Shown piece after piece: positions 16,243 through 24,938 of a stretch of DNA of 64,000 nt. The position numbers were made by a program, and so were the translations under genes. This stretch comes from Flexilinea sp. (GTDB lineage Bacteria > Chloroflexota > Anaerolineae > Anaerolineales > Anaerolineaceae). The stretch is from the NCBI GenBank assembly GCA_017432685.1, contig JAFRIR010000150.1:1-64000 (forward strand), in the 5' to 3' direction. Below the pieces are notes generated by a model, which made no database searches, had not been told where the DNA came from, and was given only the letters and a program-made list of their open reading frames with translations. Positions within the stretch are counted from its first letter, which is position 1; each line of letters begins with the position of its first letter.

Positions 16243-16803
16243 CTACCTCTTCATTGCCTCAACGATCGCATAATCATCATTTACTTCGAAGTTCCGTATT
16301 TCATACCCTTGCATCAGGTTTTGAATGAAATCATTGATGGTGGGCTGAATATAAGCGCTTACCGTGGACGGGTCAACGGAAATGACCGGAATGTCGACCG
16401 ATTTGATGTCGACCTTGACGGTAGAAGTTTCCTTATCCCAGACAACCGTACCGCTGGCGGAAACGGTGACTTTCAAAGCTTTAAAACCACCACGAATGGA
16501 AATGATCAGGTAATCTTCATCGAATTCGATTTTCGGGTCAGAAAGATCGATCCTGATTCCTGCCTGCTGCTGAATGAGCTCCTGGACCTCTTCCATATAA
16601 CGGAGCAGATATTCTTCCGCAGCAGCCGTAGCATCATCATCCGTGAGAATCAGTTGAAATACCGTCCCGGAGGGGAGGTTTTCAACCTGCCGCAGCTGTT
16701 CGGTCAGCTTTTCAATCGCTTCAGCGTAAATTGTACTCCATCCAAAAAATAAGCCGAAAATTACGGCAAAAATTGGTAAAATTGTTTTATGGGTTTTTTG
16801 CAT
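16243..16803 (-). CDS. Secreted or anchored small beta-rich protein
   Basis: 186 aa from the ATG at 16803, which has a strong GGAGGT 5 bp upstream; a longer frame reaching 16968 would overlap scpB and has no ribosome site. Residues about 1-27 are a signal peptide or anchor (KTILPIFAVIFGLFFGWSTIYAEA). The mature part, with LPSGTVFQLILTDDDATAAAEEYL and IDLSDPKIEFDEDYLIIS, is paralogous to the following gene. First gene of an operon with the paralogue and the G5/propeller lipoprotein, suggesting a joint cell-envelope role. Confidence 0.78.
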   Translation of the reverse strand: MQKTHKTILPIFAVIFGLFFGWSTIYAEAIEKLTEQLRQVENLPSGTVFQLILTDDDATAAAEEYLLRYMEEVQELIQQQAGIRIDLSDPKIEFDEDYLIISIRGGFKALKVTVSASGTVVWDKETSTVKVDIKSVDIPVISVDPSTVSAYIQPTINDFIQNLMQGYEIRNFEVNDDYAIVEAMKR

Positions 16804-16861
16804 AATTACCTCCATAGGGATTATACGAGCCCTGGCATCAATTTGTTTCCGTTTCCGGATT

Positions 16862-16890
16862 TTGGCAACCGGAACAAATGAGATTATAGC
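16862..16890 (+). promoter_or_regulatory. Promoter of scpB, probable leaderless start
   Basis: TTGGCA (16862-16867) and TATAGC (16885-16890) have 17-bp spacing. The ATG begins 8 bp after the -10 box and has no Shine-Dalgarno sequence. Confidence 0.6.
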
Positions 16891-16898
16891 ACGACAAA

Positions 16899-17474
16899 AT
16901 GGAAGAAAACGGAAAATATACACAAGAATCATTGACTTCACTGGAGGCAGTGCTGTTTGCGGCAGCATCTCCTGTCTCTTACAGCCGGCTTTCCGAAGTC
17001 ATGGGACTGAAGATCGGGCTGATCCATGAAATGTGTCAGGCGCTTTCCAATGATTATGAAAGACGCGGCGCGGGGATCCGTATGCAGTTTCTGGATGCCC
17101 AGGTTCAGCTGACGACAGCGCCTGAGGCTTCTTCGGCTGTGGAAACCTTCCTGGGGCTGGAAGCTACGCAAAAGCTGAGCCGTGCTGCACTGGAAACGCT
17201 GACGATCGTAGCATACCGTCAGCCGGTTTCCCGGCCTGCGATCGACAGTATCCGGGGTGTGAACAGTGAATATATTCTGCGCGGACTGCTGTCACGGGGA
17301 CTGATTGAAGAGACAGGACGGGCTGATTCTCCCGGCAGACCGATCCTTTACGGAACGACACAGGATTTCCTGTTATATTTCGGACTCTCTTCTCTGAGCG
17401 ATCTGCCTCCTTATGAGACGGCAGTGCCCGAAGATAATGAAACTGAGACAGAAATGAGCATTTTGAAGGAGTAA
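16899..17474 (+). CDS. scpB: Segregation and condensation protein B
   Basis: ScpB is the winged-helix kleisin-associated subunit of the bacterial Smc-ScpAB condensin, which compacts and segregates chromosomes. It is 191 aa, the normal size. The N-terminal winged helix starts SLEAVLFAAASPVSYSRLSEVMGL; the second has LSRAALETLTIVAYRQPVSRPAIDSIRGVNSEYILRGLLSRGLI, which is diagnostic. scpA is not next to it upstream, unlike in many genomes. rluB follows 8 bp later on the same strand, the common scpB-rluB arrangement. Confidence 0.95.
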   Translation: MEENGKYTQESLTSLEAVLFAAASPVSYSRLSEVMGLKIGLIHEMCQALSNDYERRGAGIRMQFLDAQVQLTTAPEASSAVETFLGLEATQKLSRAALETLTIVAYRQPVSRPAIDSIRGVNSEYILRGLLSRGLIEETGRADSPGRPILYGTTQDFLLYFGLSSLSDLPPYETAVPEDNETETEMSILKE

Positions 17475-17482
17475 AAAAGATT

Positions 17483-18379
17483 ATGGAAGAAAGATTGCAA
17501 AAAATTTTATCCCGATGTGGTTTCGGGTCCAGAAGAGTATGTGAAGAAATGATTTCGATGGGCCGGGTCACGGTCAATGGCACAACAGCGGAACTTGGCT
17601 CTAAAGCGGACCCGAAAAAGGACGTGATCCGGGTGGACGGGTCTATTTTGCAATATACGGAACCGGAAAAAGTTTACATCATGCTGAACAAACCGCGCTT
17701 TGTCCTCTCGGATCGGGACAGTTCTGACCCGCGCAGGAGCGTTTTTTCGATCGTGGAGAATTCCGATGGACTGTTTGTCGTGGGGCGGCTTGATTTTGAA
17801 AGTGAAGGCTTGATCCTGCTGACGAATGACGGTGAACTGGCAAACAAGCTTTCCCATCCGCGTTATGGGAAAGAGAAGGAATATCAGGTCCTGGTCGGGA
17901 AACGGCCGGATGACAAGCAACTGAAAGCCTGGCGGCACGGTGTTGTTTTGGAAGATGGCGAGAAAACCGGACCGGCATTGGTTCAGGTCAGCAGCCTCTC
18001 CGGGAAAGGAGCCTGGCTGCGGGTCGTCATGACAGAAGGACGGAAACGTCAGATCCGTGAGATCGGAAAAACCATTGGGCTGCCGATCGTCCGTCTGATC
18101 CGGGTGCGGATCGGGACGCTGGAGCTGGGAGATTTGAAGTCCGGCGAATATAAAGAATTGAACGAGAATCAGGTGAAATCGCTGCGGGCGTTGGTTTCCG
18201 GAAAACCGCGTGCGGAAAAACAGGCGGCTGCCTATGCAAAGCTCGGCGAACATCAGAAATCCCGGAAACCCGGGGAGAAATCCGGGGAACAAAAGAAACC
18301 CTTCAAATCCAACCGCGGCGATTGGAAAAAGAAAGATGAGAAAAGGCCTTCGAAACCAATCAAAAAGAAGGTAATGTAG
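17483..18379 (+). CDS. rluB: 23S rRNA pseudouridine synthase, RluB/RsuA family
   Basis: Converts uridine to pseudouridine in rRNA, most likely U2605 of 23S rRNA by analogy with RluB. 298 aa. Residues 1-60 form an S4 RNA-binding domain (ERLQKILSRCGFGSRRVCEEMI). The catalytic motif GRLDFESEGLILLTNDG carries the essential aspartate. The motif EGRKRQIREIGKTIGL, near residues 184-200, is also typical. The C-terminal 50 residues are a Lys/Arg/Pro-rich basic tail, common in this family and probably RNA-binding. It is transcribed with scpB. Confidence 0.93.
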   Translation: MEERLQKILSRCGFGSRRVCEEMISMGRVTVNGTTAELGSKADPKKDVIRVDGSILQYTEPEKVYIMLNKPRFVLSDRDSSDPRRSVFSIVENSDGLFVVGRLDFESEGLILLTNDGELANKLSHPRYGKEKEYQVLVGKRPDDKQLKAWRHGVVLEDGEKTGPALVQVSSLSGKGAWLRVVMTEGRKRQIREIGKTIGLPIVRLIRVRIGTLELGDLKSGEYKELNENQVKSLRALVSGKPRAEKQAAAYAKLGEHQKSRKPGEKSGEQKKPFKSNRGDWKKKDEKRPSKPIKKKVM

Positions 18380-18424
18380 AAGAGAAACCGAAGAAGAATG
18401 AAAGGGAATAAGCTGCAGAATAAT

Positions 18425-18495
18425 GTCTAAAGTCTAAAGTCTAATGTCTAATGTCTACCGTCTTATTTCTTATTTCTTATTTCTTATTTTTCTTG
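18425..18495. repeat. Heptamer-period intergenic repeat H1
   Basis: Two adjoining heptamer runs: gtctaaa/gtctaat (five units) followed by ttatttc (four units). The 7-bp register is constant while the unit sequence switches midway. It ends just before the promoter of the glycosyltransferase. Confidence 0.85.
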
Positions 18496-18502
18496 TTTCT
18501 GT

Positions 18503-18508
18503 TATAAT
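18503..18508 (+). promoter_or_regulatory. -10 box of the GT2 gene
   Basis: TATAAT about 46 bp before the ATG. The -35 region falls in the heptamer repeat and has no good match. Confidence 0.4.
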
Positions 18509-18553
18509 CAAGCGCGTGAGTTCAGCGCTTCCTGACTCATTGGAGGATAGTTT

Positions 18554-19282
18554 ATGAAAATTACAATGGTCATCCCGACCTATAATGAAAAGGAAAACCT
18601 TCCAAAACTGGTAAAGGAAGTTCTTGCTCTTCCTCTGGAAGATATTCACGTGCTGATCGTTGATGATAACAGCCCGGACGGAACCGGTGAACTGGCAGAA
18701 AAACTGCGGACAGAATATAATGACCGCATCCACTGCCTGCACAGAGCGGGGAAGATGGGACTGGGTTCTGCTTACCGTGAAGGTTTCAAGATGGCTATGG
18801 ATGAAGGGGCTGATTATATCGGCCAAATGGACGCGGATTTCTCTCACCCGATCGACAAGATTCCGGAGATGGCAAAAGCATTGTCTGATGCTCACCTGGT
18901 GATCGGTTCCCGCTATGTCAAAGGCGGTGCATTGGATGAGGATTGGCCGTTTTACCGGAAATGGCTTTCCGGATTCGGCAACGCTTATGCAAGGTTCATT
19001 CTTGGGCTGCCGAACAAGGATGTGACCGGTGGGTTCAAGATGTGGCGAAGGGAAACGCTGGAAGCGATGCCGATGGACACGATCAAGTCAAACGGTTACG
19101 TGTTCCAGGTCGAGATGAATTATGTGGCATCCAAACTGGGCTGCAAAATCGTGGAAATTCCAATCTATTTCAAGGAACGCACGATGGGCAAATCAAAGAT
19201 GAATCTGAAGATTTCTATCGAAGCTGCCTGGCGGACGATCGCGCTGCGCTTTATGCATAATGATGTGAAAAAGGTTTTTTGA
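18554..19282 (+). CDS. Polyprenol monophosphomannose synthase (GT2)
   Basis: Family 2 glycosyltransferase of 242 aa, probably transferring mannose (or glucose) from a nucleotide sugar to a polyprenyl phosphate on the cytoplasmic membrane face. MVIPTYNEKENL, VDDNSPDGTGE and MDADFSHP (the DxD metal site) are the DPM1-type motifs, and the ending NKDVTGGFKMWRRE...YFKERTMGKSKM is characteristic of bacterial Ppm/DpmI. There is no C-terminal membrane domain, so it is the soluble, single-domain form. GGAGG supports the start. The lipid-linked sugar would feed envelope glycan or protein mannosylation. Confidence 0.9.
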   Translation: MKITMVIPTYNEKENLPKLVKEVLALPLEDIHVLIVDDNSPDGTGELAEKLRTEYNDRIHCLHRAGKMGLGSAYREGFKMAMDEGADYIGQMDADFSHPIDKIPEMAKALSDAHLVIGSRYVKGGALDEDWPFYRKWLSGFGNAYARFILGLPNKDVTGGFKMWRRETLEAMPMDTIKSNGYVFQVEMNYVASKLGCKIVEIPIYFKERTMGKSKMNLKISIEAAWRTIALRFMHNDVKKVF

Positions 19283-19344
19283 GCGGCAAGAGATTATCAT
19301 GCCTTCAGGGCACTGGACAGTTAAAATGAATTAATTGGAGAAGA

Positions 19345-20622
19345 ATGAACGCAAGTATCTATGATGAATTGAAATGGCGTGGAATGATCCACGATCAAAT
19401 TGACGGTGTGGAAAAATTGCTGAGCGAAAAGAAAGTCACCCTTTACAATGGCTTTGACCCGACAGCAGACAGCCTTCATGTGGGACACATGGTACCGCTG
19501 ATCGCCCTGGCCCGTTTCCAGAAATACGGGCATCATGTGCTGGCTCTTGCCGGCGGTGGCACCTGCATGATCGGTGATCCCTCCGGACGTTCAGCTGAGC
19601 GGAACTTGCTTTCCCGGGAAGAAGTGCTGCATAACGTGGAATGCATCAAAAAGCAGCTGGCGCATTTCCTCGATTTTGATGTGAAATCCAACCCGGCTAA
19701 GATCGTTAATAACATGGATTGGCTCGGTGCCATCACTATGCTGGATTTTCTGCGGGATACCGGCAAATACTTCACGATCAATTACATGATGGCCAAGGAC
19801 TCCGTGAAAACACGCCTGGACCGGGAGTCAGGTCTTTCGTTCACTGAATTCAGTTATATGCTGCTGCAGAGCTATGACTTTCTCCATCTGCATAAAGAGA
19901 TGGGCTGTGAACTGCAATGCGGCGGTTCCGACCAGTGGGGCAACATCACTGCAGGGTCGGACCTGATCCGGAAACAGACCGGGGATGCCGTTTATGGCCT
20001 CACCTATCCGCTCATCAAAAAATCTGACGGAACCAAGTTCGGTAAGACAGCCGGTGGCGCTGTATGGCTCGACCCGAAACGGACTTCTCCTTACAAGTTC
20101 TATCAGTTCTGGCTCAACACCGACGATAACGACGTGATCCATTATCTGAAGTTCTTCACCTTCTTTGATGAGGATACGATCAACGGGCTGGAAGCTCAGA
20201 CAAAGGAACATCCGGAAGCCCGTGCGGCACAGAAAGCGCTGGCGCTGGAAATGACACGCATGATGCACGGCGAAACGGCTGTGGCAAATGCGCAGCAGGC
20301 CAGCCAGGCGCTGTTTGGCGGTGATATTGTCGGCCTTTCAGCGGAAGATATCCATGACATTTTCTCTGAGGTGCCTTCTTTTGACATGCCGGCAGATCAA
20401 TTCGGCGGGGAGGGCATTAATGTGGTGGATGTCCTGACCGGTACGGGATTCCTGAAATCGAAGGGTGAAGCCCGCCGCGGTATTCAGGAAGGCGGCGTTT
20501 ATGTTAACAATAACCGTGTCACCGATGCGGCGATGAATATCACGATTTCGAATTTTATTGGCGGGAAATATCTGATCCTGCGGCGCGGGAAAAAGAATTA
20601 TTTCATGGTGAAAGCGATATAA
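19345..20622 (+). CDS. tyrS: Tyrosyl-tRNA synthetase
   Basis: Class I synthetase charging tRNA-Tyr. 425 aa, the normal length for the TyrRS-1 type. The HIGH equivalent is HVGH (about 48-51) in FDPTADSLHVGHMVPL; the KMSKS equivalent is KFGKT at about 231-235. QSYDFLHL and GGSDQWGNITAGSDLIRK form the tyrosine and tRNA site. The C-terminal 80 residues are an S4 domain (GEARRGIQEGGVYVNN). It is followed by a strong bidirectional terminator. Confidence 0.97.
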   Translation: MNASIYDELKWRGMIHDQIDGVEKLLSEKKVTLYNGFDPTADSLHVGHMVPLIALARFQKYGHHVLALAGGGTCMIGDPSGRSAERNLLSREEVLHNVECIKKQLAHFLDFDVKSNPAKIVNNMDWLGAITMLDFLRDTGKYFTINYMMAKDSVKTRLDRESGLSFTEFSYMLLQSYDFLHLHKEMGCELQCGGSDQWGNITAGSDLIRKQTGDAVYGLTYPLIKKSDGTKFGKTAGGAVWLDPKRTSPYKFYQFWLNTDDNDVIHYLKFFTFFDEDTINGLEAQTKEHPEARAAQKALALEMTRMMHGETAVANAQQASQALFGGDIVGLSAEDIHDIFSEVPSFDMPADQFGGEGINVVDVLTGTGFLKSKGEARRGIQEGGVYVNNNRVTDAAMNITISNFIGGKYLILRRGKKNYFMVKAI

Positions 20623-20631
20623 TTCACAATG

Positions 20632-20658
20632 AAAAAAAGGCGCTCAGCGCCTTTTTTT
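20632..20658. terminator. Bidirectional terminator between tyrS and the coiled-coil gene
   Basis: aaaaaaaggcgc-tca-gcgccttttttt forms a hairpin with A- and T-runs on both sides, serving the two convergent genes. Confidence 0.9.
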
Positions 20659-20660
20659 CG

Positions 20661-21854
20661 TTAATTCTTTTCCAGCCATCCTCGGATGAGCTGATAAAGC
20701 TCCTGAATTTGGCCGGTCCGGATCTCATTTTGCTGTGCAGCCTCATCGTAGCTTGAAACGGCAGTATCCTCCAGCTTGTTCAGCCTTTCCATGATCATTT
20801 CCACGGAGCGCTTGTATTCGGATTGGATCTCGTCCTGCCCAAGCGAATAGTTCATCCAGCGTTTCTGGTCTTCGGACTTGAAGTTTGCCCACTCCTGATG
20901 GAATTTTTCTTCCGTCAGCCGCTGCATTTCCGTCAGTTCATTGGTACGGCGGTCAAAACGAGCCGAAGCCTCATCCAGAATGTCCTGTGACCGTTTAATG
21001 GAGCGTTTGGTGGCGTCCAGTGTCTGAACCTGACCTTCCAGTGAGGAGGCACGTTCCACGACTTCGGCAAAGGATTCCTTCCACTCTGCCCATTCCTTTT
21101 CCCGGTTGACGTCTGCAACGTTGATTTTTTCCTGAAAAGCAAGCCACTGTTGCTTTCGCTCGTTCTCTCCGCTGAGAACATCATTGATTCGACCTTCCAT
21201 GCGTTTGATGGAGTCGGAGGAGATGTCGACCTTGGTGCGCATTTCTTCATTGCGCTTCCGGTAGGCGTTCAATTCCGTCTGCATGTCTCCGAGACGCTTG
21301 ATGTCCTGTTTGCGGCTTTCCTCATTGGTCTTTTGAATACGCAGGAAATCATCCCGTTCCAGAGCTACTTTTTCGATGCGGTGTGACAGTTCCTCCACGT
21401 TTCGGTTGACGGTGAAGATATCGTCCATGCGGGCCTGGACAGCTTTTTTGATGTCTCCGATCGGTTCGATCTGTTTGCGGATCTCGAGGATAGCCCGGCT
21501 CAGAGATTCCTGCACCGTCTGACGGTTGGCATCCAGTTCCGCTTCCTTGAGCGTATGGGCCTTGTTGTTTTCTTCGATCTGGATCTGAAGCTCTCCGCGG
21601 TTCTGGGCTATCTGACCGTCCAGATGGTCCAGGCGGGGAAATACGCTGGGGTATACGCTGATTTCTTTTTGTAATTCTTTGATGTCATTTTTTAGCGCAT
21701 AGTTTTCGGTTTTCAGCTGTGTGATCTGTTCCTGCAGGAGGTAAATCGCGTCTTTGTCCTTGCGGCGTTCAGCGTCCAGCCAATCCAGCCGTTTGAGGAT
21801 TTGTGGAATATCATAATAATCATCGCCTGCATTAGGCTGCCAGGTTTGTGCCAT
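20661..21854 (-). CDS. Long coiled-coil protein
   Basis: 397 aa, almost entirely coiled coil by heptad pattern, with no enzyme motif, signal peptide or membrane segment. It begins MAQTWQPNAGDDYYDIPQIL, continues with LLQEQITQLKTENYALKNDIKELQKEI and ends IQELYQLIRGWLEKN. Blocks such as ILEIRKQIEPIGDIKKAVQARMDDIFTVNRNVEELSHRIEKV resemble SMC-like or cytoskeletal rods, but no head domain is present. It converges on tyrS and is followed upstream by trkA. A structural or scaffolding role is a guess. Confidence 0.8.
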   Translation of the reverse strand: MAQTWQPNAGDDYYDIPQILKRLDWLDAERRKDKDAIYLLQEQITQLKTENYALKNDIKELQKEISVYPSVFPRLDHLDGQIAQNRGELQIQIEENNKAHTLKEAELDANRQTVQESLSRAILEIRKQIEPIGDIKKAVQARMDDIFTVNRNVEELSHRIEKVALERDDFLRIQKTNEESRKQDIKRLGDMQTELNAYRKRNEEMRTKVDISSDSIKRMEGRINDVLSGENERKQQWLAFQEKINVADVNREKEWAEWKESFAEVVERASSLEGQVQTLDATKRSIKRSQDILDEASARFDRRTNELTEMQRLTEEKFHQEWANFKSEDQKRWMNYSLGQDEIQSEYKRSVEMIMERLNKLEDTAVSSYDEAAQQNEIRTGQIQELYQLIRGWLEKN

Positions 21855-21930
21855 AATAACTCTCTCCCTATCGATATTATATCAGGAAAGTTATTTATGA
21901 TGATAATGAAATTTTTGCGGGTTCAGCTGC

Positions 21931-22578
21931 TTATTTTTTTCGCAGTTTCGCAAGGGATTCATATTTCCCGATGATGACCAGAACATCTCCGCTGCGGACC
22001 ACATAGTCACCTCCCGGGGCAATGTTGATTTCCTGTCCGTTTTTGACAGCAATGATGTTGACGCCGAGCCTGGCCCGGACGCTGAGATCTTTGATGCTTT
22101 TGTTGAACCAGGATTCAGGCGCCTGTTCTTCGACGAGACTGTATTCTTCCGAGATTTCGATGAAATCCAGAATGTTTGGCTCGACCAGCTTGGCAGCCAG
22201 ACGGTCCGCCATTTCCTGTTCCGGAACGACAACTGCGTCAGCCCCAAGTTTTTCGAGAATACGCTGGTGTTGAGGGCCTTTGGCTTTCGTTACAACGTAC
22301 GGAACTCCCAGCTCTTTTAAATTCATGGTGATCACGATGGAGGCGCTTAGATTTCCCGCTGTACAGACGATTGCACAGTCACAGTTGCGTACACCTATTG
22401 CCCTCAGAATATCCTGATCCTCCGCATCACCGGAGACGGCTTGAGTTACGTTATCCGCGATCTGCTGGACTTTGTCGTTGTCTTTGTCTATGACTAACAC
22501 TTCACAGCCCATTGAATATAACTTTTGCGCGATCCGAGTTCCGAACCGTCCCAGCCCAATTACTGCAAATGATTTCAT
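21931..22578 (-). CDS. trkA: Trk/Ktr potassium uptake regulatory subunit
   Basis: Peripheral NAD(H)/ATP-sensing RCK subunit that gates a Trk/Ktr K+ channel. 215 aa, the short (KtrA) form with one RCK unit. The Rossmann motif is GLGRFGTRIA, followed by the acidic VIDKD (about 30-34). The C-terminal RCK_C domain contains VRARLGVNIIAVKNGQEIN and VRSGDVLVIIGK. The partner channel gene lies 218 bp upstream on the same strand, separated by a heptamer repeat. Confidence 0.92.
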   Translation of the reverse strand: MKSFAVIGLGRFGTRIAQKLYSMGCEVLVIDKDNDKVQQIADNVTQAVSGDAEDQDILRAIGVRNCDCAIVCTAGNLSASIVITMNLKELGVPYVVTKAKGPQHQRILEKLGADAVVVPEQEMADRLAAKLVEPNILDFIEISEEYSLVEEQAPESWFNKSIKDLSVRARLGVNIIAVKNGQEINIAPGGDYVVRSGDVLVIIGKYESLAKLRKK

Positions 22579-22762
22579 CTTTTCCTGTTCTTTCTTGAAT
22601 ATTCAATTGATCCTGTTTTTTTTAAATAAACAATCCGAATCAGTTTATCCTCTTTTCACGTTCTTACTTCTTCAGGGAACCTATAAAAACATTTGTTTTT
22701 CTCTGTCCCTGGGGCTGCCGCCCCCATATCCCCGCCCGTAAGTTCTTAGAGGTACACTGACT

Positions 22763-22795
22763 TCTTATATCTTATATCTTATTTCTTATTTTTCT
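22763..22795. repeat. Heptamer-period intergenic repeat H2
   Basis: Units cttatat, cttatat, cttattt, cttattt in a 7-bp register, ending directly at the 3' end of trkH. A GC-rich palindrome (ggggctgccgccccc, about 22711-22725) lies just before it. Confidence 0.75.
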
Positions 22796-24157
22796 TCACC
22801 CGATGATCAGTTTGGTCTCTGCGCGCTGGATCCGTTCTTCCGCGGGATCTGCCATCATAAAGCTCAAACTGATGGATAAAACACCCACCCTTCCAAAAAA
22901 CATGAAGAAAATCAGCAAAATTTGAGATAGCAGCCCTAACCCGGCAGTCTCCGCGATGGAAAGTCCGCAGGTGGCAATGGCGGAAATGCTGCTGAAGACA
23001 GCCGGTCCGATAGGAATATGAGAATTAACGCTGATGACGACACCGCCGAAAACAGACAGACCGGCCATCAGCCCAGTGATGGTAACCGCGTCCAGCACCT
23101 GATTGTTGGAAATGGAGCGGTTATAGATCGTGATGGTCCGTTTTCCGCGCAGCCTTGCCCAGGTGTAAAGCATCAATACACCCAGCGTAACGACCTTGAT
23201 GCCGCCAGAGGTGGAGCTGGCTGCCCCGCCGATGAGCATCAAAACACAGGTCAGGGTCTTCCCGATCTCGTTCATATAGCTCTGATTGATGCCGGCAAAC
23301 CCGGCCGTACGGGTGTTCACGGACTGAAACAGGGCGGCCATAATTTTCTGCGGGACGTTCAGCGGACCCAGCGTGCCGGGATTGTTCCATTCGATAAACA
23401 GATAGGCGAGTGTACCGATCACGATCAGCAGCCCGGTGGTAATAAGTACAATTTTTGCATAGACATTGATTTTCTGGAAGCTTTTTAAGCGATAGATCTG
23501 CTCGAGAACGATGAAGCCAAGACCACCGTAGACGATCAGGAAGATCAATGTCAGCATGATGAGCGGGTCTGTGATGTGATTGGTAAAACCGATTCCCGGA
23601 CTGCTGAAGCCCATAAAGTCAAGGCCGCAATTGCAGAATGCGGAGACGGAATGGCTGATGCCGAGAAACAAAGCTCGTTTGAAGCCGTAATGCGGGAGGA
23701 ACCCAAGCGTCAGCAGCACAGCGCCGATCGCCTGGATGATCAGACTGTTCAAAAGGACCCAGCGCTGAATCCTCACGACACCTCCAACTTCGATGCCGAG
23801 CCCCTGTGCCATAGCCATACGCTGTTTCATGCTGATGCGCCGGTTTGCCAGCAGAATGAAAAAGATCACGGTTGACATGAAGCCAAGCCCGCCGATCTCG
23901 ATCATGATCAGGATCACTATGTGTCCAAAGGCACTCCACTGTGTCCAGACATCACTTAGTGAAAATCCGGCAACACAGGTAGCGGAAGTTGCCGTAAACA
24001 GGGATTCGAAAAAACCCGCGGAGTGATGATCACGGGATGCAATGGGCAGGTTGAGCAGCATGGCACCGATCAGGATCACCATGATAAAGAACAGAACGAT
24101 GATCTGCGTTGTTGTAAGCGATCGCCATTTCTCTTGAATAAAATCTCTGATCCGCAT
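22796..24157 (-). CDS. trkH: Trk/Ktr potassium channel subunit
   Basis: Integral membrane K+ uptake channel, 453 aa, of the KtrB/TrkH superfamily, with four M1-P-M2 repeats. Signature pore segments are visible: TATSATCVAGFS (about 52-63), SHSVSAFCNCGLDFMG, NTRTAGF and SAIATCGLS. It begins with a short cytoplasmic N-terminus (MRIRDFIQEKWRSLT) and ends AETKLIIG. GAGGAAAA precedes the ATG. It pairs with the downstream trkA. Confidence 0.94.
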   Translation of the reverse strand: MRIRDFIQEKWRSLTTTQIIVLFFIMVILIGAMLLNLPIASRDHHSAGFFESLFTATSATCVAGFSLSDVWTQWSAFGHIVILIMIEIGGLGFMSTVIFFILLANRRISMKQRMAMAQGLGIEVGGVVRIQRWVLLNSLIIQAIGAVLLTLGFLPHYGFKRALFLGISHSVSAFCNCGLDFMGFSSPGIGFTNHITDPLIMLTLIFLIVYGGLGFIVLEQIYRLKSFQKINVYAKIVLITTGLLIVIGTLAYLFIEWNNPGTLGPLNVPQKIMAALFQSVNTRTAGFAGINQSYMNEIGKTLTCVLMLIGGAASSTSGGIKVVTLGVLMLYTWARLRGKRTITIYNRSISNNQVLDAVTITGLMAGLSVFGGVVISVNSHIPIGPAVFSSISAIATCGLSIAETAGLGLLSQILLIFFMFFGRVGVLSISLSFMMADPAEERIQRAETKLIIG

Positions 24158-24368
24158 TTTTCCTCAATATGGGAAAAATTATACCGCCGTTTTTCTTCCT
24201 GTTCGGCGGATTAAGATATTCCCGGCAGAGAATAACCCTATACTGATTTTAAAGCAGTTCCTTCACGTTGCTAATGATAAATTGCCTTATAATAATGGGT
24301 AAAGTGATAAGATGTAAAGTAAAAGTGCGTATTCATCACGAACAATGTGAGGAGAATGAAAAATTATA

Positions 24369-24788
24369 ATGAGCAGAGTTATTAATTCGGAAAGTGCGGG
24401 GAAGGATCGGACCCGATTAACAAAAACGGTCGTGATTGCGATCCGTGAATTGCTGAGGCAGAAGGAGCCCGGTGATCTGTCCCGTGATTTGATTGCGTGT
24501 ATATTAATGTCTTTGGATGGTATTTATGATACGGTAGATGCCTCTGTAGAAGCCTGGGAAAAGCGGGGGTACTGGCTGAAGGCGGATCGTTTCCGCATGG
24601 ATTGGCAGTGGACAAAGCTGCTGGCTGACCAGATGCGGCCGCTGGTGATGGCTGAAAAATACGGTGAACTGATCCCGCTGATGGTCCAGGTACTGCAGGC
24701 GCTGGACAATGTCAAGGTTTCAGATAACCACCGTTTGGGAACGCCCTGGACCGGGGCGTGGGCAGAACTAATCAAAAATGAGAAATGA
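24369..24788 (+). CDS. Conserved hypothetical helical protein
   Basis: 139 aa, not recognised. It is all-helical by pattern: RTRLTKTVVIAIRELLRQKEPGDLSRDLIACILMSLDGIYDTVDASVEAWEKRGYW is uninterrupted amphipathic helix, and a conserved-looking acidic and aromatic core (EKRGYWLKADRFRMDWQW) follows. No signal peptide. The stop codon sits inside the start of a heptamer repeat (aaatgag units), so the last residues NEK are repeat-encoded. The Shine-Dalgarno (gaggag) is 10-16 bp from the ATG, rather far. Confidence 0.7.
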   Translation: MSRVINSESAGKDRTRLTKTVVIAIRELLRQKEPGDLSRDLIACILMSLDGIYDTVDASVEAWEKRGYWLKADRFRMDWQWTKLLADQMRPLVMAEKYGELIPLMVQVLQALDNVKVSDNHRLGTPWTGAWAELIKNEK

Positions 24789-24936
24789 GAGATGAAAAAT
24801 AAGAAATAAGAAATATGAAATAAGAAATATGAAATATGAAATAAGACTTATGTATCCCGGATATTAAATGAAAATTTCCGGAACCTTAGAATTATTTTAT
24901 TCATTTCTAATTCCTGATTTCTCATTTCTAATTTTA
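24775..24936. repeat. Heptamer-period inverted repeat H3
   Basis: The left arm (about 24775-24842) consists of aaatgag, ataagaa and atatgaa heptamers. The right arm (about 24891-24936) is ttctaat/tctcatt units, the complement. The arms are separated by about 50 bp of unrelated AT-rich sequence. It runs directly into the yigZ start codon, leaving no Shine-Dalgarno sequence. Confidence 0.85.
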
Positions 24937-24938
24937 TT

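Noticed and set aside
16804..16968. Longer N-terminal start for the secreted protein at 16243
   Set aside because: The extension overlaps scpB and its promoter; the ATG at 16803 has GGAGGT.
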